From Lantana camara (lineage: Eukaryota > Streptophyta > Magnoliopsida > Lamiales > Verbenaceae): a stretch of 64,000 nucleotides of DNA. Positions 45,950-58,243 of the stretch are shown here, in pieces (position 1 is the first letter of the stretch; each line of letters opens with the position of its first letter). A program made the position numbers and the translations under genes. The notes beneath the pieces were generated by a model, which saw only the letters and a program-made list of their open reading frames with translations, did no database searches and was not told the DNA's origin. Location of the stretch: positions 14,963,001 to 15,027,000 of the forward strand of contig CM074856.1 in the NCBI GenBank assembly GCA_037501455.1. The letters are read 5' to 3'.

Positions 45950-48474
45950 TGTAACGCCCCGATTTTCAGACAGTCAGGTACGCTCGACACGTGTGAGTTT
46001 CGAGCGTTAGGATTTTATTTTATTATTTTTGTTTATTCAATTATTTTAATTTCTATAAATTGTGTTCAACATGATTACGTGAAAATTATATGATATTCAA
46101 TTCATTTTGAGAATTCTTGTATGAATGGAATTTAATTGTTACATGAATTAATTGTCCAATTTGAATTAATTGCTTAATTGTCCTTAATTGCTTATTTCCT
46201 TTTCTTTTAGGACCTAATTGCATGAAAACATTAGGGGACTTAATTGATCATTTCCAAACCTTTTGTACTTGCTTGCATAACTTATAGAACTTGAGGATTT
46301 AATTGCAAATATTATATTTTTTCCCCAAAAATATAACGATATATGTTTCTTCATTCTTCTTCCATCTTCATTCCATTTCCAAGACATACAATCATCATCA
46401 TCTCTCGCTCGGCAAGCTTCCACAAGAGGAAGATATGGTTTCATCTTATTCAAGTTAAATCATCAAAGATTTAGGAGCTTTGAGAATTAGTTAGAGCAAG
46501 AAATCATGAGTTTTATGGAAATATTGAATAAATTCATATTTGGGTTCAAAGGGGAAATTCTTGATATTCAAGTATGATTTATGTGTTCTGATTGCATATT
46601 AGTGCATATTAAACATGTACACATACATATCCCCAGAATTCTTGCATGTTGTGATGAATTTGAGAAGGTTTTGGGATGCTTGGTGTTGTCCCGAGAGCAT
46701 CCCCTGTTCTGCTCTGTTTTTGCATCTTCTTCGTAATGGGAATGGCCCTTCCCGTTCCCTTTGTAAATGGGGAACGGCCGTTCCCATAGTTTGAAATAAT
46801 GTGCATGGCGACGAGGACGGGAACGGCCATTCCCACTTTGTCTCACAGACGGGAACGACCGTTCCCATCTTCGGGGAGCAGGTTCGGGAGTGGGGAACGG
46901 CTGTTCCCATCTTCGGGGAGCAGCTTCGGGAGTGGGGAACGGCCCTTCCCATTTTGTACTAAAACCTGGAACGGCCATTCCCAGCCCTCTGGAGGTGTAG
47001 AAACTTTCTGCATAAAATTTTAATTTTGGAATCCAATTCCAATGGATTAATTGATCCCAATTTGTGATTATATGATTAATTACATGCTAAAACATGATAT
47101 TTATATGCCACATTGTTCATTGCACGATGTCTCGTTACTTGATCATGTCGTGCGTCATATTTGGTACCATTGTCGAGTATGGTCTCATGAATGCATGTGT
47201 GTTCCCATTTCTTGTTCAGTTACTCTCCAAGGAGGAGATTGTCGAGCACGAGCACGTTCACGCATCCACGAGTCGTTATGTCGCCTGTCAGGTGAGGTTT
47301 AATTGCTAGTTATATAGAACCCGTATAACCTTTACGTGATCTTTCATCCAAAGGTAATTATATCTATAATTTCCATGAAATCATTTATCATTTCAAGTCA
47401 TGCTCATGAAAAGCAAGCAAGCCATGTTTCGTGCATGTTTAGGTGAGTAGCATGACCGTTCACGTTGGGCCCGAGGGTAGTGACTAGAGCCAACCGGGAA
47501 AGCAAGGGCTGACGGGTAACTCTGGCACTATCCTCACCACAATTGGGATGACCCCTGAATCTGCTAGGAGATTAGTGGAGGAAGGAGTTCCGGGCTAAGG
47601 GATTCATGTACCCTATGCTCAACACGTCGTGGATGGCGAAGGCTAGCTACCTTCCCATCATTGGAGGGAGAAGGAGACTGGGGACGGGTCCGGCACCATG
47701 GATTGTCCTCGGGTTATTACATGATTTCCATTCCATGAATGTGCTACATGATTACACTATTGCACGATTGCACGGTAAATTGAATTGTATGATCACCTAT
47801 TAATTAAAAATCAAGCAAGCATGTTCATGTACATTTGGAGTAAGGTTGGAGACCACCCTCACTCGCCGGGGCCATGTATTGATTGCATGAAAAAGGAAAA
47901 AAGTGTTTAATATGGACAGTTGTATTCTCGGGCAACTACATTATTCTTGAACTCATATATTATCTTTTATAAACCTTTACCCGAGAATATAACTTGCATG
48001 TTATCTGCGTTAATATGTATTTAAACCCCTCACTCGGTCTTCACAGACTGATGCCTCCACCTTTCAGGTTATTGCAGGTGCACGCTAGGCGGGGAGTGAG
48101 TCGAGTCCAGTCCTTGTAGTCGAGTCAAGCACGGTGCATTTTATTTACTTGTCTATTTTTCGTTCCAAGGAATTATATTTAATGTTAATTATTGTATACT
48201 TCTAGAAGATGATAATGTATTGATATGTTAAATTAGAATATATTTTATTTGGTGATTGAGAAATGTCATGACATGAGAAATGGAAATATTTGATAGTGAT
48301 TAGTTTATGCTTCCGCGTTAATTGTTGCATGTATAAGTCAATCCCGCCTAGCTTGTTGTTATTGCATTGTCACCTGTTCGCTGTAGGTTAGTTCATGTAC
48401 GGATTATCCGTTTCGTATGTGGATTGACATATAGTGCGGGGGTGTGGCACCTCCAGGGGTAAAAGGGTGCTACA
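45950..48474 (+). repeat. 5' LTR of element E
   Basis: 2,525 bp; longer than the 3' LTR by 42 bp because it has one extra unit in the palindrome cluster at 46736-46985. Confidence 0.88.
46736..46985. repeat. Seven clustered GGGAACGGCCGTTCCC-type palindromes (E, 5' LTR)
   Basis: Seven copies with small changes, the clearest at about 46769 (GGGAACGGCCGTTCCC). Two copies are separated by a 42-bp unit containing CTTCGGGGAGCAG.TTCGGG. The 3' LTR has six copies at 52266-52475. Confidence 0.85.
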
Positions 48475-48479
48475 TCTAA

Positions 48480-48492
48480 GGCGGTATCAGAG
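48480..48492 (+). other. Primer binding site of element E
   Basis: GCGGTATCAGAGC, six bases after the LTR end, with an 11-base match to the TGGTATCAGAGC site complementary to initiator tRNA-Met. Confidence 0.7.
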
Positions 48493-50182
48493 CCCGGTTG
48501 CAAAACCGAGGTTCTAGTGTCCTGTCGTGTCAAGTCTAGGTCGTACGGCATAGGAGTTATTTGACAATTTGAGAGTCTTGTATTTTATTTGAAATTACTT
48601 GGCTACTTGGATTCTTCGAATTTCTTGAATTCTTGGATAACTTGGGCATTATATTGATTCTTGCTTACTATTGTTGATTAATTGGCTTTAATTTGTTTGA
48701 ATTTTATATGATCAACGTGTTTAGTTTTAAATATTGATGAATTACCTGCTGCATTTTATATTAAATTCTTGTTACTGACATCGAGTATGTGACAACTACG
48801 TGGCAACTATGCGACATGAACACGTCTTATCCACATGCATTTAGTTTCAGATGAGCTGTGAGTGACAGGTTTTGGAAATGTATGAATCAAGGCCAGAGGA
48901 TTTTGGAGGTTAAGAGACTGTAGGAAAACTAGGGATGGATCAACCGTTCGAACCAAGGTGCAATTCGGTCAACCAAGAATGGACACCGGAATCGAGCCTA
49001 ACATTTCTATGGTGCCAGGTTCTTCAATGCATTCATAAACACGTGCATCATAATTGTTAATTAATTTTCTTCTCATTATAAATATTGTTATGGATGTTCT
49101 TTAGATTACCTACTTGATGCATTAAGTATATGCTTAAATTAGTTGAAGTATTTCAATTGCTTTACTTATAAGTATATCTTCAAGCTGACATAATTATCCT
49201 AACGTGTTGCATTTTAAATTGTTAGTAGGTATATTATGTGCATTGACACTTTAACTATCATGCATTGTTTAGTGTTTATTGTTGAAGGCTCTTCCTATGC
49301 TCCGTACAATTCTTTCCTCTACTCATACCGACTTAAATTTAAAGAAGAGATTTCTGAATCATCGGGTATCATGATTTGTACTCGGATCATCCAATTTTGT
49401 TTGAAGCTTAGCAATGTTTGGGGGCTGTGAGAATTTATTGGTTTAGGATTTAGTAAGAGCAGGTATGATATATGTATTTGGAAAATTTTGGGAACTGGAA
49501 AGATGATGATAAGTTCAAGCAGATAAATGTTCAGTGGGTTCTTCAACCTCCAGAAATTAATCAACATTTTGGGAATACCGTAGAGGATGTCGGAAAAATC
49601 TTAGTATCAGGTTGGAGTGGTGACAAATGGTAAGTTTCAAGCTGAGCATGTCATTAACAGAAAAGATTAGAAAAGAACCATTATTCAAAATCTTGATTAA
49701 CAGCAAGTAGGACAGGGAAAAGTTACAGAATTTAAACCAGCAGAGAAACTTGCAGGTGGCAAAAAAAAAAGGAACAGAGCAAATTTAAGGAATAAGAAAA
49801 TCCCTATTTTCTTAAGGGGGAGAGTCGGCCTAAAAATAAATTTAAGCCTGAAGTCAGTTAACACTCAGGAGAGTTGGAATCTTAATAAAACCGATTCTTC
49901 CTGAAATTCTCTATCAGAACCATGTGAAAGAAGTTTTCAATCAATTAAACCTTTTCTCCCTCTTACACAAAGAAAAGTCCCATCATCGACAGTACCTTTG
50001 TTCTATTAACGTTTTCAAGAATGTGGGTACACCGTCCGCAGTTTTCTGGTAGTCTCAGGATATCAGTTGACGTAGTAAATAGAAAATGATTCAATCTGGG
50101 TAATACTCGGAGTCAATCTCAAGTTTCAGTAGGTTAACTCCGACAAGAGTTTTCTTACAAAGTTGTTATTTATACCCTAGAG
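48493..50182 (+). other. Interior of element E, no recognised coding
   Basis: About 1.7 kb with only short reading frames and no retrotransposon protein motif. A second TTAAGGGGGAGAG tract lies at about 49813, identical to the one before the 3' LTR, possibly a leftover polypurine tract. Confidence 0.45.
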
Positions 50183-51032
50183 ATGTCGTATATGCTCGCC
50201 GCTCTTTCTTCCGGGCGGTCGGCGTCGCTTCCATGAACATACTAGTTGCCGTAAACATGTTTGAGAAAATTGAAGCCAATCGATCATTTCTTTCAAGATA
50301 TTTCGCAAAGTTGTTGGGTATGTTATTAAATTTCAGGGATCAAATGGAAGACACTTCACTAGGACTTGATTTCTTCAGTTTCTATACAAGCGTGCTTGCT
50401 GAAGTATTCTCACAGAATTACGACTTTGATTCCTTCCTGCTTCAATCCTCCGCCATGGTATGTGCTAAAAGAATTGGAGCTCAATTTTCGGATTTCAAAT
50501 AGAAGTTGAGATCTTTGCTTTGGGTAATATATTATTTGCCTAAAGAGGTTGAGAAGGGGGTAAAACCTATTCTCTCTGTTTGTCGGATAAGAGCTTGCTT
50601 GAAGCACAAAACCAGTCTTGTAAGCTTGAAAGTACAATCACTTCCATGACAAGAAACCCAGGATTATTTTCAATTCTAAAATCCGAAAGTGAATGTGGGA
50701 ATCGGCTTAAGAATAGTTCAACCGGCAAATCTGAGGTTCCAAATGGGTATGAGGATATGGTGATTAATGACGATTTACATATTATGATAGAAGCTAGCAT
50801 CGGAACAAAGGTAGTTGTCAGAAATGGAATATTGAACCGTAATGGCACAAGACAGGAAGAAGTAAAGAATCAAGTATTCTACCGAACTGTTCTAATGCAA
50901 GAACTTCAATCCTTGGTGAACGGTACACTTAATCATGCATACCACGTGCACCCTCATTTTATTATTATCTGTTATCCTTATTTTATTATTCGCATATACG
51001 ATTTCTTGTTTATTATTAACTGTTTTATGTGA
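50183..51032 (+). CDS. Unrecognised broken coding-like stretch inside element E
   Basis: I do not recognise this. Frame 50233-50502 gives an 89-residue Phe/Leu/Ser-rich peptide (MFEKIEANRSFLSRYF, DFFSFYTSVLAEVFSQNYDF). After a TAG at 50500 the same frame stays open with protein-like text to about 50640. An overlapping frame, 50580-51032, encodes 150 residues; its first 115 look soluble and its tail is hydrophobic and probably not coding. It could be a captured host-gene exon, a decayed element gene, or chance. The AT-poor composition relative to flanks gives weak support. Confidence 0.25.
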
Positions 51033-51127
51033 ACAATAAATTGCATAATTAATACTACTACATGTTCCTTATGTGTTAATTGTAAATATTTATCTAAGTT
51101 CTTTCTTGAATTTTAATTTTGTGTGCG

Positions 51128-51233
51128 TTAGAGACGGGGATTCTCTCAGGGTTGTCAAGAGACGGGGTACTCTTGTTACTTGCTCGAGAGACGGGGTTCT
51201 CTCGTTAATTGTTTGAGAGACGGGGCACTCTCA
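51128..51233 (+). repeat. Four GAGACGGGG..CTCTC hairpin units before the 3' LTR of E
   Basis: Units at about 51130, 51158, 51186 and 51215: each has GAGACGGGG followed after two bases by a complementary CTCT run, about 28 bp apart. Confidence 0.7.
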
Positions 51234-51466
51234 ATATTTTCAAGTTACTTGCCAACTTGTTCTAGCAAAAGGTTAGATTTTCTTACGAGTGCTAAGGCTC
51301 CGGAAAGTTAAGGGTCGTGATTTCACGCACGTTGGAGGACCTTGTAGATCGAAGACCTCTTTCGAACTAATCCCTGACAGGGAGTAGCTAACCCGCATGG
51401 GATGAACACGTAAGAGCCAATTAAATTCCAGGAATTCAGGACAGTGAATCCGAGGACGGATTCTCT

Positions 51467-51480
51467 TAAGGGGGAGAGAA
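51467..51480 (+). other. Polypurine tract of element E
   Basis: AAGGGGGAGAGAAT adjoining the 3' LTR start at 51482. Confidence 0.75.
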
Positions 51481-51481
51481 T

Positions 51482-53964
51482 TGTAACGCCCCGATTTTCA
51501 GACAGTCAGGTACGCTCGACACGTGTGAGTTTCGAGCGTTAAGATTTTATTTTATTATTTTTGTTTATTCAATTATATTAATTTCTATAAATTGTGTTCA
51601 ACATGATTACGTGAAAATTATATGATATTCAATTCATTTTGAGAATTCTTGTATGAATGGAATTTAATTGTTACATGAATTAATTATCCAATTTGAATTA
51701 ACTGCTTAATTGTCCTTAATTGCTCATTTCCTTTTCTTTAAGGACTTAATTGCATGAAAACATTAGGGGACTTAATTGATCATTTCCAAACCTTTTGTAC
51801 TTGCTTGCATAACTTATAGAACTTAAGGATTTAATTGCAAATATTATATTTTTTCCCCAAAAATATAACGATATATGTTTCTTCATTCTTCTTCCATCTT
51901 CATTCCATTTCCAAGAAATACAATCATCATCATCTCTCGCTCGGAAAGCTTCCACAAGAGGAAGAGATGGTTTCATCTTATTCAAGTTAAATCATCAAAG
52001 ATTTAGGAGCTTTGAGAATTAGTTAGAGCAAGAAATCATGAGTTTTATGGAAATATTGGATAAATTCATATTTGGGTTCAAAGGGGAAATTCTTGATATT
52101 CAAGCATGATTTATGTGTTTTGATTGCATATTAGTGCATATTAAACATGTACACATACATATCCCCAGAATTCTTGCATGTTGTGAAGAATTTGAGAAGG
52201 TTTTGGGATGCTTGGTGTTGTCCCGAAAGCATCCCCTGTTCTGCTCTATTTTTGCATCTTCTGCGTAACGGGAACGGCCCTTCCCATTCCCTTTGTAAAT
52301 GGGGAACGGCCGTTCCCATAGTTTGAATAATGTGCATGGCGGCGAGGACGGGAACGACCGTTCCCACTTTGTCTCACAGACAGGAACGGCCATTCCTATC
52401 TTCGGGGAGCAGCTTCGGGAGTGGGGAACGGCCCTTCCCATTTTGTACTAAAACCTGGAACGGCTGTTCCCAGTCCTCTGGAGGTTCAGAAACTTTCTGC
52501 ATAAAATTGTAATTTTGGAATCCAATTCCAATGGATTAATTGATCCCAATTTGTGATTATATGATTAATTACATGCTAAAACATGATATTTATATGTCAC
52601 ATTGTTCATTGCACGATGTCTCGTTACTTGATCATGTCGTGCGTCATATTTGGTACCATTGTCGAGTATGGTCTCACGAATGCATGTGTGTTCCCATTTC
52701 TTGTTCAGTTACTCTCCAAGGAGGAGATTGTCGAGCATGAGCACGTTCACGCGTCCACGAGTCGTTGTGTCGCCTGTCAGGTGAGGTTTAATTGCTAGTT
52801 ATATAGAACCCGTATAACCTTTACGTGATCTTTCGTCCAAAGGTAATTATATCTATAATTTCCATGAAATCATTTATCATTTCAAGTCATGTTCATGAAA
52901 AGCAAGCAAGCCATGTTTCGTGCATGTTTAGGTGAGTAGCATGACCGTTCACGTTGGGCCCGAGGGTAGTGACTAGAGCCAACCGGGAAAACCAGGGCTG
53001 ACGGGTAACTCTGGCACTATCCTCACCACATTTGGGATGACCCCTGAATCCGCTAGGAGATTAGTGGAAGAAGGAGTTCCGGGCTAAGGGATTCATGTAC
53101 CCTATGCTCAACACGTCGTGGATGGCGAAGGTTAGCTACCTTCCCATCATTGGAGGGAGAAGGAGACTGGGGACGGGTCCGGCACCACGGATTGTCCTCG
53201 GGTTATTGCATGATTTCCATTCCATGAATGTGCTACATGATTACACTATTGCACGATTGCACGGTAAATTGGATTTTATGATCACCTATTAATTAACAAT
53301 CAAGCAAGCATGTTCATGTACATTTGGAGTAAGGTTGGAGACCACCCTCACTCGCCGGGGCCATGTATTGATTGCATGAAAAAGGAAAAAAGTGTTTAAT
53401 ATGGATAGTTGTATTCTCGGGCGAACTACATTATTCTTGAACTCATATATTATCTTTTATAAACCTTTACCCGAGAATATAACTTGCATGTTATCTGCAT
53501 TAATATGTATTTAAACCCCTCACTCGGTGTTCACAGACTGACGCCTCCACCTTTCAGGTTATTGCAGGTGCACGCTAGGCGGGGAGTGAGTCGAGTCCAG
53601 TCCTTGTAGTCGAGTCAAGCACGGTGCATTTTATTTACTTGTCTATTTATTGTTCCAAGGAATTATATTTAATGTTAATTATTGTATACTTCTAGAAGAT
53701 GATAATGTATTGATATGTGAAATTAGAATATATTTTATTTGGTGATTGAGAAATGTCATGACATGAGAAATGGAAATATTTGATAGTGATTAGTTTATGC
53801 TTCCGCATTAATTGTTGCATGTATAAGTCAATCCCACCTAGCTTGTTGTTATTGCAATGTCACCCGTTCGCTGTAGGTTAGTTCATGTACGGATTTTTCG
53901 TTTCGTATGTGGATTGACCTATAGTGCGGGGGTGTGGCACCTCCACGGGTAAAGGGGTGCTACA
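51482..53964 (+). repeat. 3' LTR of element E
   Basis: 2,483 bp, colinear with the 5' LTR apart from one missing 42-bp unit and scattered substitutions. The GCGGT duplication follows. Confidence 0.88.
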
Positions 53965-54403
53965 GCGGTATTCTTGCTTTTCTCATTACCGGGCACAATG
54001 AAGATGTAGATGACTTGGCTGCACAAGAGGGTTAAAGAAGACACTTGTACACAGCTTTCTTCAAAGAGTAAATTTTTTTTTTTTAAATCGGGAATTCATT
54101 GAACCGATGGTCCGGTTCGGTTATCAGGGCCCAAATCGACGGTTAACCGACCGGTTTTTTCGACCCTGTACCGGTCCAGTCCTAGCTGGTTTTAAGGGTC
54201 GATCCGGACCGATTTTAAAACACCACCCATTTGGGGATTTTTCGGAAATTCCCCGTGTAAAGAATTTTACAAAAATAGAGTTGTCTATAGAAAAACTAAA
54301 AGAGGAAAATATAACATATATTCCACTTGCACCGGTTGACATGGCCGACGCCACATTCGTACTCAAGATTTTGCCTTAATTAATGTATTTATAATATTCA
54401 ATA

Positions 54404-55198
54404 GGCAAAAATGCAACTTTGCTCTGGCAAGTTTGTAGTTTTGATAATTTAATCTTATTCATTTTAAAATTTGCAATTAAATCTTGTAAGTTTATAATTT
54501 TTACAATTTTGGTTTTATTTATTTTAAAATTTTCAATTAAGTCCCGAAAATTCAAAAATTTTGTAATTTATGTCCAAATTCAGACGATGCTGGTCGTGTC
54601 TGAATTTAAAGCAAACCAGATTTGTTTGAGCTTCTCCCACACACGTAAATCGGAAGATTTCACTTGTCCCGGATTGGAACAAATATGTATAGATCTTCAT
54701 AGGACCGTAGTCGTCCATCTTCGGTTTGTCGGCCGATAAGATCACTGAGATTGACGAGCTTGTTAGGTTAGTTTGACTGTTATTCTCTATTGAAAATGGG
54801 TCAATTATCTAAGCGAGACACCTTTTTATAGGCTACGCTGGACGACACGACATTTTCGTTCAAATATAATTATGTTTTTATTTAAATTTTCTTTTATTAG
54901 ATACGTTGAGTGTATAATAATTTTTTTATATAAGTCATATATTTTAGTTATGTTATCCCGTGAAATTAGCAAACAAATGAACTACGTGGCCAATTCCGGC
55001 AATTAATAAGTTTTCGTTCAAAAATCGGACATAAATTGCAAAATTTTAGAACTTACAGGATTTAATTTCAAATTTCGGAACGGACAAGACCAAAATTGCC
55101 AAAATTACAAATTTACAGAACTTAGTTACAAATTTTGAAAAGGACAGGACTAAATTGCAAAAATTACAAACTTATAGGACCAAATTTGCATTTTTACC
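54404..55198. mobile_element. MITE-like element with about 190-bp terminal inverted repeats
   Basis: The left arm GGCAAAAATGCAA.. (54404-54590) and right arm (about 55005-55198, reverse complement GGTAAAAATGCAAATTTGG) match over about 190 bp. Each arm carries repeats of AAGTTTGTAATTTTTGCAATTT type. Inverted TATTCAATA/TATTGAATA flanks both sides, so the ends may extend 9 bp further. Long arms of this type are typical of Mutator-like MITEs. No transposase. Confidence 0.7.
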
Positions 55199-55234
55199 TA
55201 TTGAATACATAATATATTGATGATATATATAATT

Positions 55235-56053
55235 TGATGGGGTCAAAATACGCTCGTCCCACGTATGGACACGTGGCAACTAGAGATGACGACACATGGC
55301 CGCTTGTGGTTACGGTAATCTTACATGAGCGCTCAAACCCCTCAAGCATCAATGACACATGTCAACTCTACTATACGTGCAAGCGCCCAACATCGCCGCT
55401 CTACAACGAGCGCGATTCATTCTACATTGCTGACGTTCCAATCAATCAAGGGAGCCGCCTTCGAGCGCTACACTCCCTCAGGGAGGCTTCCACTCTAACT
55501 TATTACACAAGCCATGGCCTTCATCCCCTAGCGAATTCCTTGGCCTCCAAGGCTCTTGGTTGATAAGAACGTGATCTTAAGCCCTCGTTACCAACCCCCC
55601 AAACGGCTCTCTGACACACCGTACATGCCCGCACACCTACCACTGTTGCCAACACTAACTTTCACCAGCTTTTGCAGAAGATTCCTCCTAGGTTTCTCTC
55701 CCGCAGAGCCACGTGTTAGGGCAACATTCGGCCAGGACCACATGAGACAAATGACTAAAGGGTCCCTGACCCTCAACTATAAATATACATGTTCATCTCC
55801 TTCGCTGTAAGCAACTTTCATTACTGCAACTCCATACTTAGCTTTTTCTCTCTTTCAGATCTTCATCTGACTTGAGCGTCGGAGAGCCAAATTGGGAATC
55901 ACTCCCAGTTCCCCCAGCTTGGCCTTCTGACTTTGTCCGTGTGTTTATCCTAGCAGGTAGAACCCCCATCTTTTCCGGCGATCTTCCAGTGGTTTCCTCA
56001 CCCAAACAAATTCTAAAGTGATTGGACTCTGTACCCCATATTCAGACCCATCA
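55235..56053 (+). repeat. 5' LTR of gypsy B
   Basis: 819 bp, TGATGGGGTC...CAGACCCATCA. Related to but clearly diverged from the LTRs of gypsy A. TATAAATAT at 55778 is the probable TATA box. Confidence 0.9.
55778..55786 (+). promoter_or_regulatory. Probable LTR TATA box (gypsy B)
   Basis: TATAAATAT follows CCCTGACCCTCAAC, aligned with the TATA box of the gypsy A 3' LTR. Confidence 0.5.
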
Positions 56054-56141
56054 TTTTTTGTGTCGTCTGTTGGAAACTAGCTCTTAGCTCATTTCCTCCT
56101 TACTGCTAGTTGAAAAGCAAACACCCATAACCTTCCCAGTC

Positions 56142-58148
56142 ATGGTAGCTACAAGATCAGGAGCTGTGGGAGGAGGAGAAAACCCTTCCCAGGACACCAA
56201 TACCATTGTTCCCTCCACCGCCACTGGTGGAGCGCCGCCTTCCTCCGCCGCTGCTAGTGGAGCACCACCTGCCGGAATTGTGACTCCGCCTGCAGAATCT
56301 ACGGTTCCACCACCCGTGCCACCATCACCGCCCGTTTCTAGCACCGTTGGAGGTGTCTCCCTCCCTGTTCTTCCACAGCTTCCCCAGAACCCATGGATTC
56401 CTGCTCACGGGAATCCGAGAGGGCAACCCTACATGATGCCGCCACCGGGATACACGTTTACTCCCACTGTCATGATGCCGTTGGTTCAGCCCTACCACGC
56501 CGGCCAGATCCAGCTCCCGGTGGTGATCCCTAAGGAGATTGAAGGGGTGGAGTTACCCCCTCTAACTCCTCAGCAGTTAAGGGCTCTTTACGCCCAATGT
56601 GAGGTTCAGGCGGTCCAGGGGGCATGGGAGAAGTTTCACTCCATGTATTTCCCCTCCGGGCAGGCCACTCATGTTGCCTCTCCTTTGGGTGGATTACAGA
56701 CATATCCGCTTGGAGAGGCCCAGGCCGTCTTAAGGGCACAACCGCCGCCCCCGCCTGCCAGAGAGACGCCAAACCAGGGCGACAATGAGCGACCCCCTGT
56801 GGGCAGGAGTAGGGAGCCCACGGAAAGAGTCAACGAGAATGAAGGGGACTCTCATGCCTCCAAGAGGGCCTCCAGAGCCACAAAACAGGGGGACAAAGAA
56901 GGAGATGTAAATCCTAACATCCTCGCGGCTGTGCAAGACCAGCTGCAGGGTTTAAAGAATATGGTTGGATAGCTCTCTCGAGCGCGGTCTCAGATCTCCC
57001 ACAGCAGGGATGAACGAGACGATGCCAGAGACGCTCGTCCCAAAGACCGCCAGCCACGGATCCCCCACCGCTAGGAGCAGGAGGAGAACTTCTGCACTTA
57101 TGAATGTCATCCACTGGCAAGGGGCTCCCCCCTCGTGGAAGAAGTTTTGATGGCCCAAACAGGAATGGTCAAAATCCCCACCTCCGTCAATCGTTACGAC
57201 GGAACAACGGATCCAGCCGAACACTTGGATCATTATCTACACCTGATGCACTTATATGAGCATTCGAGCCACTACTGGGCCAAAGTCTTTGTCACCTCCC
57301 TAGTAGGAATGGCTCAGGAATGGTACAAGCGACTGCCGCCACGATCGATACATTCATATCAAGAGTTGGCCAACGCTTTCCTCAACCACTTCAATTCTTT
57401 GAAGGCTCCCATCATTGTGCCCACTGCCCTCTACTATATAGTGCAAGGCAAGAATGAGTCACTTCGCTCGTTCTTCGCCCGCTTCAACAAAGAAATCTTG
57501 CAAGTGGAGTGGCCCTCCATGGATTTCTTGATCCCAGTGCTCTTTCAGGCTGTGGATCACAAGCAATATGTGAGCAAAAAGTTCGTCGATTCCATCATGA
57601 AGAGAAGGCCAGGAACCCTCAAGGCCTTAAGAGAAGTTGTCAAGCCGTTCTTTGCGCTCGAAGATATGTATGGGACGAATGGGCCCCGACATCATAGCCC
57701 AGTGAGACACGAGCATCACCAGGAGCAGGCCGGGAAGTTGTTATAAAAAAGGAGTGCAAGAAATCCCCCCCGCCTCCTCGTCGTTTCGAGCACATCCCAC
57801 TTATAAGGCCAAACTCCGAAGTTTATAACCTCTCCGACAAAAATCTCTTCAAGAGACCCGTCAAAATGAGGGAGACGGAGGCATTGAGGCACTCAAACAA
57901 ATACTGTGCTTTCCACAAGCAAAAGGGTCACGATACGGATGAATGCCGCCAGCTGGAAGTGGAAATTCAGAGGCTCATCGCGGGGGGGCCATTTGAAAGA
58001 GTTTGTGAAAGTTTTGGAGCGCTATGACGAGCGCTGTCATGATTGTTCAAGGGAAAGGAGGAGGAGCCCGTCGCGTTCAAGAAGCCTGCGAGGGAGAGGC
58101 CATCTTGAGAGCAGGCACCGCAGCAAAGGAAAAGCTCCTGAGCAATAA
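56142..58148 (+). pseudogene. gag: gag of gypsy B (broken)
   Basis: The start at ATG 56142 follows the leader and gives MVATRSGAVGGG. An Ala/Pro-rich N-terminal part runs to about 56370, then a region shared with gypsy A (PPPGYTFTP, YHAGQIQLPVVIP). The gag core is at 57135-57700 (DPAEHLDHYLHLMHLYEHSS, GMAQEWYKRLPPR, NAFLNHFNSLKAP, RSFFARFNKEI). A Cys/His cluster CAFHKQKGHDTDEC lies near 57905-57950, and an Arg/Ser-rich tail ends at 58148. Stops TAG at 56970 and 57072 replace CAG codons of A, and frameshifts occur near 57740 and in the G-run at 57985. Gag would form the virus-like particle. Confidence 0.87.
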
Positions 58149-58243
58149 AATACCCCTTTTGCGGTCATCAACATGATAGCAGGGGGTTTCTCTGGAGGAG
58201 ATTCTAACGCTGCCCGGTGACGGTACGTCCGGAGTTATGATCA

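Larger units (their letters stand above)
45950..53964 (+). mobile_element. Element E: LTR retrotransposon derivative without gag/pol
   Basis: Two LTRs (45950-48474 and 51482-53964) start TGTAACGCCCCG and end GGTGCTACA, with perfect GCGGT duplications at 45945-45949 and 53965-53969. A GCGGTATCAGAGC primer site follows the 5' LTR and AAGGGGGAGAGAAT precedes the 3' LTR. LTR ends and priming site suggest a gypsy chromovirus relative. The 3.0-kb interior shows no gag, protease, RT or integrase motif in any frame, so it needs proteins in trans. This fits the class called large retrotransposon derivatives. The LTRs look about 98% identical by eye. Confidence 0.85.
44093..54228. mobile_element. Candidate DNA element with ACCGG-rich ends, containing a LINE fragment and element E
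   Basis: The left end GTTTTTAAAACCGGACC (44094) mirrors the right end GGACCGATTTTAAAAC (about 54211-54226). Both subterminal zones are full of AACCGGT motifs (44105-44190 and 54095-54215). This resembles plant elements whose ends read GTTTTAAAACCGG. I see no clear target duplication and no transposase, so the pairing is tentative. Confidence 0.45.

Noticed and set aside
46568..46978. Minus-strand frames with repeated FPT.E.AP / GRAVPH segments
   Set aside because: Translation of the palindrome cluster in the E LTR; the 3' LTR counterpart has shifted unit numbers.
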